Shown here one piece after another: positions 19,902 to 27,698 of a DNA stretch of 64,000 bases. The stretch covers positions 1 to 64,000 of the forward strand of contig JANXYU010000010.1 of the NCBI GenBank assembly GCA_025355855.1, read 5' to 3'. Position 1 is the stretch's first letter. Every line of letters starts with the position of its first letter. The notes under the pieces are model-generated. The model was not told the origin of the DNA, ran no database searches, and worked only from the letters and a program-made list of their open reading frames with translations. The stretch is from Actinomycetota bacterium. GTDB lineage: Bacteria > Actinomycetota > JAHEXW01. The position numbers and the translations under genes were made by a program.

Positions 19902-20294
19902 CTAAGACGCGCTGGCTTTCGCGTGCTTGGTTTTTGTCTCGGTTTCTTGGCTGATCTTTTTCGCGTCATGGGCCATTGACTCAGCCTTGTCCAAGACTCG
20001 GTCGCGCCCGCTGTCAACCGCTTCCATCGCTCGTTGGCGGGTGTCACCGATCATTTGTCGGCTTCGGTCGTACATATCCCCGGCGCGTTCCTTGGTTTCC
20101 TCAAACATTGCCTTGGTTTTTTCTTGCACTTCGTTCGCCTTTTCCATAATATCCTCACGCGTTTCTTTGCCGGCTTTGGGCGCCAGCAACATACCCGTTA
20201 CCCCGCCTACCGCCGCTCCTACCAGCAAACCCCCGCCAACTTTGTAAACGTCATTCAAAGTCATCATAACAACCCGCTCCCTTCTATTGGACAT
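19902..20294 (-). CDS. YtxH domain-containing protein
   Basis: GGGLLVGAAVGGVTGMLLAPKAGKETRE followed by a charged helix; the start may be 20267. Confidence 0.85.
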   Translation of the reverse strand: MSNRRERVVMMTLNDVYKVGGGLLVGAAVGGVTGMLLAPKAGKETREDIMEKANEVQEKTKAMFEETKERAGDMYDRSRQMIGDTRQRAMEAVDSGRDRVLDKAESMAHDAKKISQETETKTKHAKASAS

Positions 20295-20419
20295 TCACCA
20301 CTCTTTGGAATCATAGAAGCAAGGCGCCTTCTGCGGTAACTAGGCTTTGTGCTAGTTTGGCTGCAAGATGCGTAAGAATATTAAAAACTCGTGCTATTTA
20401 CGATTTTATGATCTTCGGC

Positions 20420-23400
20420 CTACTTCGTCTTCCCTTCGAGGTAGGCAACCATCGGGTCCGTCACCAGCGGTACGACATCGCCGATCATGTGCGGCATCAG
20501 CTCGTCCATGACCTTCGGCATCAAGGCCGGCATCTGGTCGGCCATATACTGCGGCATCGGCACCCTGTCGGCCACGCGGCTCAACATGGTATTCATCACC
20601 TTCGGCAGCATCATTGGCAACAAGCGCGGGAACAAGACCGGGAACATCGGTTTCATCAGGTTCAACGCACCCGGGATTTTGCCCATACCGCGCATCATTG
20701 CGCCCATTCCGAAGGGCATGGCATCGATCAGCTCAGGCCACATCGTGCCCATCAGGTCGGCAAAGCCCTGCGGAGTCATCAATGAAATCATCGCTTCGAA
20801 GACCGCCCACTGAGCCTTCACCTCAGGATGCGGATCGGGAAAATCGTATCCCAGAGCGGACGCGGCGTAGCGGGCCAAATCGACAACCTCGATATCGACG
20901 TCCCGCTTATCCGCTGCGGTACGGAACTGAAATTCGCAGCATGGACACAATGCCAGCAGCTTGGTGGCCCCGGCGTCCAACGCCTCGTCTAGTCGACCTT
21001 TGCCTAGATCATAGGCAATCTCCGGATCGGCGATCAAGGTAAGTACGCTGGCACAGCAGTGAGCTTCTTCGCGACAGTGCTCCATCTCTACCAGCTTGGT
21101 ATTGGGTACGGCCTTGATCAGGTCACGAGGCGGATCATAGACTCCGCTGGCGCGTCCCATATGACAAGAATCGTGCCAAGCTACGGTGACTTCTTCCCCC
21201 TCCTGCTCGGGGAATTTGAACTCACCGGCGTTGATTTTCTCCGCTAAAACCTCGCTATAGTGCTTGACCTTTATGTCATAGTCTATGCCTAGCTTCCTGG
21301 CCCAGACCGGATAAACGTGGCGCCACATCATGTCGCAAGCCGGACAACTGGCGATAATCGTGTCGCCGCCCAAGTCTTTGACATGCTGAATATTTTCTTT
21401 CATGTTGTCGGCGAAGACATCCCACTGCCCTGCCACGAGCATCGGTGTCCCGCAACAGTTCTCTTTGTTGCCTATGGTTGAGAAATCGACCCCGGCCTCG
21501 TCTAACAAGCGGACGCTAGCTTGGGCAATATCATGCTCAACATAACTGGCGGTACAGCCGGCGAAATAGACATTCTTGTTCTTTTGTCCCGGTCCATGTT
21601 TAGCGATCATATCCTCCGGAAACCAATCCCAGCGGTGTTCTCGCTTACCGGCCCATATGTCGCCTTGCGCCTGCAAGGCCTCGCTCATCATCGAAAATGG
21701 CGGAATAGTCATCCGCTTCTCATCGTTGATCAGGATTCCGCGCAACTTCATCCAAGATTCCTCGATGGGCAGATTCTCAGAGCAACGCGTGTTACAAAAC
21801 TCACAGGTGGTGCAGGCCAGAATGGTCTTCACCATAGTCTGGTTCCATTCTTCCTTGCCTTCCATATATTCGCGCAGCCAGTACCATTTGCCGCGCGGAC
21901 TCTGGCTCTCCCAGCCGCGCCCGTAGAACTGGTCACACTCTTCAACGCAATAGCCGCACTGCGAACACGCATAGGCATACCAGGCAACATCGGCCGGAAT
22001 GTTACGCACCGGTTTGTGCGGCCTCTCACCGATGTCTGTAGTCGCGGCGTTGCCGAAACGGCGAGCTAATGGTTCCATGCTAATAGCTAAACCCATGACG
22101 GTGTTAAGCAGGCCCATGCCAGTGACCTTGCCTGGGTTCATAAAGCCGTCCGGGTCCACCTGTCTTTTGAACGCCTTCAGTCTCTCGAAGCGTTCCGCAC
22201 CCAGAATCTGCGGCGCTCGTTTGGCAAAGAATACGCCGGTCGCGTAAGCGCCACCGCCGAATTTCTCAGCCGCCCGCATAATTGTCAACGAAAGCGCGAA
22301 AACAAAGTTGTATTTGAATTTTCTTTGGTCGGCCGGGATGAAACCGAGAATGACGACTTCAGGCTGCCCGGCTTTGCCGTCTTTAATGACGACGCCCTCT
22401 TTGACCAAGGGCTGATCAACGGTTCTTGAGATCTCGTTCATGCCGTCGGCCAGATTCTCAAGCGGGATGATGACCTCAGCCGGCACCAGGCTCGGCCCTA
22501 ACCGCTTAACGGTCATTGTCTTAAATCGGTTCTTCCATTCGTGTTCCGCCATCTCCGGCGGCAAATAATCGCCGTTATGCTGGCTGGCCAGTCTATCCAA
22601 GCCGGGCTTGACCGCCGCCTCATCCTTTACCCGGTAAGTGATAATCACGAGATAGGCTTCCGGCAGCATGACGCGATGTTCGGCCTCATGGTCCCAGTGA
22701 ACTGTCAGCGGGCTTTTGTTCTTAAGCGCGGCCATTTGGGGATTGATAAACAGAGTCGACCAGATGGGCAGGTCGGAGACAACTAAGTCTTGGAGAAACT
22801 TCTGCAGGTCGGCCGGATCCTTAATAGCGACGGCAACGACCTTTTCGTCCTCCAGCAACCTTAGCTTAACCGTTACTTCCGTGATAAAACCGGTGATGCC
22901 TTCTGCCTCGCTGATCATTTCCAGATCGGCGCCGTTGAATTCCCGAACGGTGCCATCTGGCAGGACTGCCCGCGCGCTGACGACATTGTCGACGAACCAG
23001 CCCGCTTCATAGGAGCCGATGCCCGCGCCGCCCTGGGCCAGCCAGCCGCCAACCGTCGAGGACATGTAGCTGGTTGGATAAAGGCGCAGAGTCAAACCAT
23101 CTTGGGCCAGCTTCTTGTCTAAGGTTTCCCAGATGATGCCGGGCTCGACTGTAACTGTCAGTTCCTGCCTGTTAATGGATTTAATCTTGGCCAATCGATA
23201 GGTATCAACGACGATGCCTTGCTTGATGGGAACCGCTCCCGCGTATCCCGACGTTGCCCGGCCGCGAGGCGTGAGCGGCACACTGTTGGCCCGAGCCCAG
23301 TTCACTAGGCTGACAACCTCGTCTTCATTCACCGGCTGGACGACGGCGTCAGGGGTTGTATTGCCAATCAGGGGTTTAATCAGACTGGGAATCTCAGCAA

Positions 23401-23500
23401 TATCGTGACCGTACAAACGGCGCTCAAGCCGTTCAAAATTCGCTCTATCTCCAAAGGTTTCTTGCAGGAATTCTTTGTCCTTGGTGCTAATACTTGACAT
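20420..23500 (-). CDS. FAD-linked oxidase fused to a GlpC/LutA/HdrD-like Fe-S reductase, with a Met-rich C-terminal tail
   Basis: FAD_binding_4 region (PLTPRGRATSGYAGAVP), CSQCGYCVEECDQF and CTTCEFCNTRCSENLP Fe-S motifs, CCG domains (ENCCGTPML, REEAHCCAS). Confidence 0.85.
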   Translation of the reverse strand: MSSISTKDKEFLQETFGDRANFERLERRLYGHDIAEIPSLIKPLIGNTTPDAVVQPVNEDEVVSLVNWARANSVPLTPRGRATSGYAGAVPIKQGIVVDTYRLAKIKSINRQELTVTVEPGIIWETLDKKLAQDGLTLRLYPTSYMSSTVGGWLAQGGAGIGSYEAGWFVDNVVSARAVLPDGTVREFNGADLEMISEAEGITGFITEVTVKLRLLEDEKVVAVAIKDPADLQKFLQDLVVSDLPIWSTLFINPQMAALKNKSPLTVHWDHEAEHRVMLPEAYLVIITYRVKDEAAVKPGLDRLASQHNGDYLPPEMAEHEWKNRFKTMTVKRLGPSLVPAEVIIPLENLADGMNEISRTVDQPLVKEGVVIKDGKAGQPEVVILGFIPADQRKFKYNFVFALSLTIMRAAEKFGGGAYATGVFFAKRAPQILGAERFERLKAFKRQVDPDGFMNPGKVTGMGLLNTVMGLAISMEPLARRFGNAATTDIGERPHKPVRNIPADVAWYAYACSQCGYCVEECDQFYGRGWESQSPRGKWYWLREYMEGKEEWNQTMVKTILACTTCEFCNTRCSENLPIEESWMKLRGILINDEKRMTIPPFSMMSEALQAQGDIWAGKREHRWDWFPEDMIAKHGPGQKNKNVYFAGCTASYVEHDIAQASVRLLDEAGVDFSTIGNKENCCGTPMLVAGQWDVFADNMKENIQHVKDLGGDTIIASCPACDMMWRHVYPVWARKLGIDYDIKVKHYSEVLAEKINAGEFKFPEQEGEEVTVAWHDSCHMGRASGVYDPPRDLIKAVPNTKLVEMEHCREEAHCCASVLTLIADPEIAYDLGKGRLDEALDAGATKLLALCPCCEFQFRTAADKRDVDIEVVDLARYAASALGYDFPDPHPEVKAQWAVFEAMISLMTPQGFADLMGTMWPELIDAMPFGMGAMMRGMGKIPGALNLMKPMFPVLFPRLLPMMLPKVMNTMLSRVADRVPMPQYMADQMPALMPKVMDELMPHMIGDVVPLVTDPMVAYLEGKTK

Positions 23501-23624
23501 AAAAACAGCCTCCTACGCCGACATATAATAATATCCTTATATCATTATAGCAGGAAGGAGGCCGTTTATCAATATCTATTTATATATCCCGCAAGCCAGT
23601 GTTTCGCGTTATTCCTCGACGCGT

Positions 23625-24101
23625 TTACGGGCTGGTCGTCGTCCCGCCCATGCCGGCTGGGGCGCTTGTCGAACCACTCGTCGAGCCGCCCATAGCGCCG
23701 CCCTGACCACCGAATTGAACGACGAGGCTGGCCGCTTTGTCCAGAACCGCTTGGCCGCCGATGTCTTTAAACGGCTGGGCCATTTGCGCTTCCTGGACGC
23801 CAAGCACTTGCTGCAGCATCTTCGACGATATGCCTGTTTTAGTCGCGACAGCCGCCGGCGTCGTATCCAGCGTGATCCAGCTTACGTCCACATTCGACTG
23901 GGTCGCCGTCGTTCCGCCTGTAGTTGTCCCCGACGCGGCCTGATTTGGCGGGGTCGTACTGTTTTTGTTATTTCCGACGGCCGCCATGACGGCGATCAAA
24001 GCGACGATAACCGCGACAATCGCCACCGGAATCCAAGGATTGATCTTCCGCCCCATAGAGCTTGCTGAGTCTTGCTTGGTTGTTTTCTTGTCTTCCGCCA
24101 T
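23625..24101 (-). CDS. Hypothetical membrane-anchored protein with low-complexity Gly/Ser/Thr tail
   Basis: Single TM (WIPVAIVAVIVALIAVMAAV) then a Thr/Gly-rich linker; no family recognised. Confidence 0.6.
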   Translation of the reverse strand: MAEDKKTTKQDSASSMGRKINPWIPVAIVAVIVALIAVMAAVGNNKNSTTPPNQAASGTTTGGTTATQSNVDVSWITLDTTPAAVATKTGISSKMLQQVLGVQEAQMAQPFKDIGGQAVLDKAASLVVQFGGQGGAMGGSTSGSTSAPAGMGGTTTSP

Positions 24102-24215
24102 AAATCGTTACCTCCGAGTTGGTTTGCCAAAAGCGCGAGCCCCTGGCCAAGTGTTATCACATTCCATTATAACCGATTATCACTTGGTCTTCAGGCAATC
24201 TCTCGGGTCGTCGTT

Positions 24216-25904
24216 CTAGAGAGTGATTGAGCGGCCCGGTTCGGGAATAATCACTTGGTGTCGGCCGCCGAGTATTTCGTCGAACATCCCGGGGTGTTCG
24301 GTATGAATCGGGATTATGGCCCCCGGCTTGACTTCATCGATAAACTCCACCAGTTCGCGCGACGAAATATGGCCGGAAGCGTGATAGCCCGCGACGAATT
24401 CAACTTCGCATTCCTCCGGGCGAGCGCCCAACCGCGTGAAGTTTATGCCGACCGTTTCCAGACCGAACCGGGTCAACCAGTTCCCCAACCGCCAGACGTC
24501 GATCTCCATCTCTTCGCTGAATGCCTCGCAGGTGGAATATATGTAGACGCCGCCATAAGGTTCCAAACTCAGGAGTTCCTTGATGTCCCAAAAACTGAAG
24601 GCCAAAATATAGGCAGCCATGTCTTCTCGCACATCGGCGCAGGTAATATAGCAGGCGCCGTAGAGCTCCTTGAGACGTTTCTCCCATTCGAACTCCGTAC
24701 CTTTGGTCTTGGCATAAACAACCAGGTGCGGGTCGTTTAGAGCGGCATTGATGGTCTCGTCGGCGTGGCCCATCGCATGCAGGAAGAATAAGTCTTTGGT
24801 GGTAACGGCCAGTCGGCGGCCCGTTTCCTTGGCTATTTCCAGGAATATCAGCAAGCGCTCAATGTTGCGTAGACCGAAATCGGCCAATACCAGCTTGCCC
24901 GTCGCGACCCGCACGGCCGTAAGACAGTTCTGGTGGACATCTTCCTCGCTGGCTCGTTGCTGCACGTCGGTGTCGTTACCTTTATGGCCGCCGACGTTTG
25001 TCCCTTCTATGATTAGATAGTCCGGCCTGATCGTGACAAGCCTTTCTTTAAAAGCGGCGCTGACCTGTGGACGCCAGCCATGCATGCGGAAATCGCCCGT
25101 ATAGCAGACGCTCTTCCCGTCAACCTGGAAAACATAAGCGGTTGCCCCGTAGACGGAATGGTCGACCGGAATCGCTTCAAACTCGATGCTGCCGACCGCG
25201 GCGGGCGCGGCGACCAAGCCGGTTGTTTCGCAGATGTAGTTCTTGCTGTCTTTGGTCCGCTGTGAGACAAAGGTATCCGCCCAGAAGCCTTTGACGTTGC
25301 CAAGCCGGTCTGTGCAGTTCACAGCCAAATACGGCCGCTGGTGGTACTCCGAGCGGGTCTTGGTGAGCTTCGGCTCGGTGCCGTCCGTATCGACAAGGCG
25401 GGGCGTTGTAAAAACGTTCTCGGCTTCCAGGCCGGCGGCCCCGCTGTCCTGAGTGGCCTTAATCATCATTGCGGTCATTTCGGAACAATAGACCGGCGTG
25501 TTTTCCTTTAAAAGGCCGAGGTAACCGACATGATCGGCGTGGGCATGCGACAGGAAGACAGCGTCAACGCGAGTATCCGGTTCCCCCTTCAGCTCAGGCG
25601 CGAAGAAGAGTGAATCCTCGCGATATACGCCCTTTAGAGGGGGCACCAATCCTAGATTAAGCAGGTCATATATGCCGTGGGTCGCAACCCTCGGTGTTAG
25701 GAACTCTTCGAAGTACTTGCCGTTTTCCGAGAAATTCATTCCGAAATCTAGCAAGAGCCCGGTATCGTCATTTCTTAGGTACAGTTTGTTGCCGCCTATG
25801 CAGCCGGCGCCGTCGTAGACGGTAAGTTCGGCGCTAATCCTTCTTCCCCCAGAACGCGTAGGCTTCTTCTTCCATCTTGTCCAGACGGGTATAGTAATCG
25901 GCAA
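24216..25904 (-). CDS. MBL-fold metallo-hydrolase, RNase J/beta-CASP-like exonuclease family
   Basis: FLSHAHADHVGYLG, CYTGDFRMHGWRP, SGHISSRELVEFIDEVKPGAIIPIHTEHP motifs. Start uncertain; overlaps the upstream ORF by 71 nt unless ATT at 25838 is used. Confidence 0.83.
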   Translation of the reverse strand: MPITIPVWTRWKKKPTRSGGRRISAELTVYDGAGCIGGNKLYLRNDDTGLLLDFGMNFSENGKYFEEFLTPRVATHGIYDLLNLGLVPPLKGVYREDSLFFAPELKGEPDTRVDAVFLSHAHADHVGYLGLLKENTPVYCSEMTAMMIKATQDSGAAGLEAENVFTTPRLVDTDGTEPKLTKTRSEYHQRPYLAVNCTDRLGNVKGFWADTFVSQRTKDSKNYICETTGLVAAPAAVGSIEFEAIPVDHSVYGATAYVFQVDGKSVCYTGDFRMHGWRPQVSAAFKERLVTIRPDYLIIEGTNVGGHKGNDTDVQQRASEEDVHQNCLTAVRVATGKLVLADFGLRNIERLLIFLEIAKETGRRLAVTTKDLFFLHAMGHADETINAALNDPHLVVYAKTKGTEFEWEKRLKELYGACYITCADVREDMAAYILAFSFWDIKELLSLEPYGGVYIYSTCEAFSEEMEIDVWRLGNWLTRFGLETVGINFTRLGARPEECEVEFVAGYHASGHISSRELVEFIDEVKPGAIIPIHTEHPGMFDEILGGRHQVIIPEPGRSITL

Positions 25905-26106
25905 ACTCGTTTAAGTGCGCTAGCGCGATTTTGCCGGTTATCACGGGGTCGTCATCGGTAACATTGGTGTGGGGATCGACGGTGCCGTGCTCCAGCTCGA
26001 CATCCATGCCCCGTCTGAACTGCTCAACGTCCCACTTGCTCCAATCAATGCCCAAACGTTCTCCGACCTCTTTGGCTTTCTCTGCGGTAAATACCTGCTT
26101 ACCCAT
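25834..26106 (-). CDS. DUF5661-like small protein
   Basis: ELEHGTVDPHTNVTDDDPVITGKIALAHLNEFADYYTRLDKME resembles DUF5661. Confidence 0.7.
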   Translation of the reverse strand: MGKQVFTAEKAKEVGERLGIDWSKWDVEQFRRGMDVELEHGTVDPHTNVTDDDPVITGKIALAHLNEFADYYTRLDKMEEEAYAFWGKKD

Positions 26107-26115
26107 TTGCCCTCC

Positions 26116-26151
26116 TCGTAATCCTTGTACTCTTCGTAACCCTTGTACTCT
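26116..26151. repeat. Two-copy 18-bp tandem repeat filling the intercistronic gap
   Basis: TCGTAATCCTTGTACTCT + TCGTAACCCTTGTACTCT (one mismatch). Confidence 0.85.
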
Positions 26152-26771
26152 TAGCTTACCGCTTTGCGCATCGGCTGCCGGACGATTGTCTTCAGTTTTT
26201 CCGGCGCCGTGCGGTTCGGGTCGCTTAGATAGATTTCGTGATGCTTGCCGTCTCGCGCGTAGCCGTTCGCCTTAATCCAATCATGGACTTTCTTGATGTT
26301 CTCGGCTTCCTCGGAGTATGGTCCGATGTGCATGATCTGCGCGGCCAGGCCCTCAGCATACGGTTCCAAGCGGACTTTTGGCAGCGCTACCAAGGCTTTC
26401 TTGTCGGACGCAACCGCTCGCGCCGCCGTGAAATCGTCCTCGGTAACGAAGTCCGGCATTCTGATCATCATAGTCCAATACCAGTCGTCCTTGGCTTCCG
26501 CCGAGAAATCACGCATATCGGGAACCCACCAGAGCCCCTCGAGCGGTATGACCGCGAAGTCCGCGGCCCGCGAGTTTTTAAGCGTGAATTTAATCGTATA
26601 CGCCAAACTATATAAGGCCTGCATGGCGTCCGGGTATTCGGGTGTAGTATTCGGATTTCCCCGGCCGTCGATCTGCAGGAAGTTGCCGGCCGGTACGTCC
26701 ACCGGGACGACCTTCCCGACCGGCGCGGTATAGAACTCTTTCATCGTTTTCTTCATGTCTAACTTGTCCAC
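26151..26771 (-). CDS. GyrI-like small-molecule-binding domain protein
   Basis: Similar to GyrI-like proteins: FLQIDGRGNPNTTPEYPDAMQALYSLAYTIKF, LEGLWW, HIGPYSEEAENI. Confidence 0.85.
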   Translation of the reverse strand: MDKLDMKKTMKEFYTAPVGKVVPVDVPAGNFLQIDGRGNPNTTPEYPDAMQALYSLAYTIKFTLKNSRAADFAVIPLEGLWWVPDMRDFSAEAKDDWYWTMMIRMPDFVTEDDFTAARAVASDKKALVALPKVRLEPYAEGLAAQIMHIGPYSEEAENIKKVHDWIKANGYARDGKHHEIYLSDPNRTAPEKLKTIVRQPMRKAVS

Positions 26772-26797
26772 CGCTATCTGACCTCCTCAACAATCTA

Positions 26798-26817
26798 TAC
26801 TCCATTTAAATGGAGTA
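26798..26817. promoter_or_regulatory. 20-bp perfect palindrome, candidate operator upstream of the GyrI-like gene
   Basis: TACTCCATTTAAATGGAGTA equals its reverse complement; 27 nt from the GyrI-like start codon. Confidence 0.5.
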
Positions 26818-26830
26818 CCGTATTCGAGAC

Positions 26831-27496
26831 TTAAAACAGGGTGTCTTTCGGTTCTGATTTTGATTCGGGCAAGGTCTTCGGTTCGGGTTCCGGCTGTGGC
26901 ACGGCCGGTTGCTCCACTTCTTGGCTCGGCGCGTGTAAGGCTGACTCAGCCGTCGACCCACCCATCTCCGCGCGTAGCTCGTCCAAGAATCGGATTTCGG
27001 CGCTGATGGCCGCTAGCGTTCTGTTGAAGATAGCGGCGACGAATATATCGCCTCTGGCCTGTCTTTTCTTACCCTCTAGCTGTGCGGCTATATTGTTCAA
27101 CGCAACTTGCCGAGCTGCCAGCAGCGGTTCCGCCGCGCTCTTCTCCAGCATCTTGACGTTCGCTATGCCCAGAAGGAACGAATCAGCCGTCGGCACCGGG
27201 TCGCTGATCAACCTGACGACCTCCCCTTTGAGGGTTCGCTTTCCGGCTTTCGTGACGGAATACAAGCGGCGGGCACGATTACCGGCGAGCTCGGTTTTCG
27301 ACTCTACGAGCCCTTTCTTCTCCAGCGTCCTTAACACGGCATAAATCGACGAAAAGGCTATGTTTGTCCACTCCCTCATTCCTCTCTCGGCAATCAATTT
27401 GTCGATCTCATAGCCATAGCGGGGCCCTTCGACGAGCAATCCCAGCAAAACTATTTCGTTATCATTCAACAACGTGTCATATGCCATGTCGGGCAA
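26831..27496 (-). CDS. PadR family transcriptional regulator
   Basis: Winged helix: EIVLLGLLVEGPRYGYEIDKLI...IYAVLRTLEKKGLVESKTE. Confidence 0.9.
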   Translation of the reverse strand: MPDMAYDTLLNDNEIVLLGLLVEGPRYGYEIDKLIAERGMREWTNIAFSSIYAVLRTLEKKGLVESKTELAGNRARRLYSVTKAGKRTLKGEVVRLISDPVPTADSFLLGIANVKMLEKSAAEPLLAARQVALNNIAAQLEGKKRQARGDIFVAAIFNRTLAAISAEIRFLDELRAEMGGSTAESALHAPSQEVEQPAVPQPEPEPKTLPESKSEPKDTLF

Positions 27497-27698
27497 AATT
27501 CCTCCCTATCTAATTGTGGAAGTATATTATAGCCCCAGATTATATCCGGACCATGTGCTCTGTCAATAGCATAATAAAAAGTTCTCTAACCCTATAGGTT
27601 AGGTTAATGTGGCCGATAATATATAGGTGGCGCTGGCTGCGAGCGGGGCATGTGCCACTTGAAGTGCTCGTTGTAGTCGTGATATATTAAGAGGCGGT

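Noticed and set aside
20357-20785. His-rich plus-strand ORF (HRQRYDIADHVRHQLVHDLRHQ...)
   Set aside because: It is the antisense shadow of the Met-rich tail of the 20420..23500 CDS; no independent start-site or family support.
27600-27690. Known riboswitch (c-di-GMP or c-di-AMP) in the leader of the glucosaminidase gene
   Set aside because: No match to the conserved cores I know for those classes; left as an unexplained leader/remnant.
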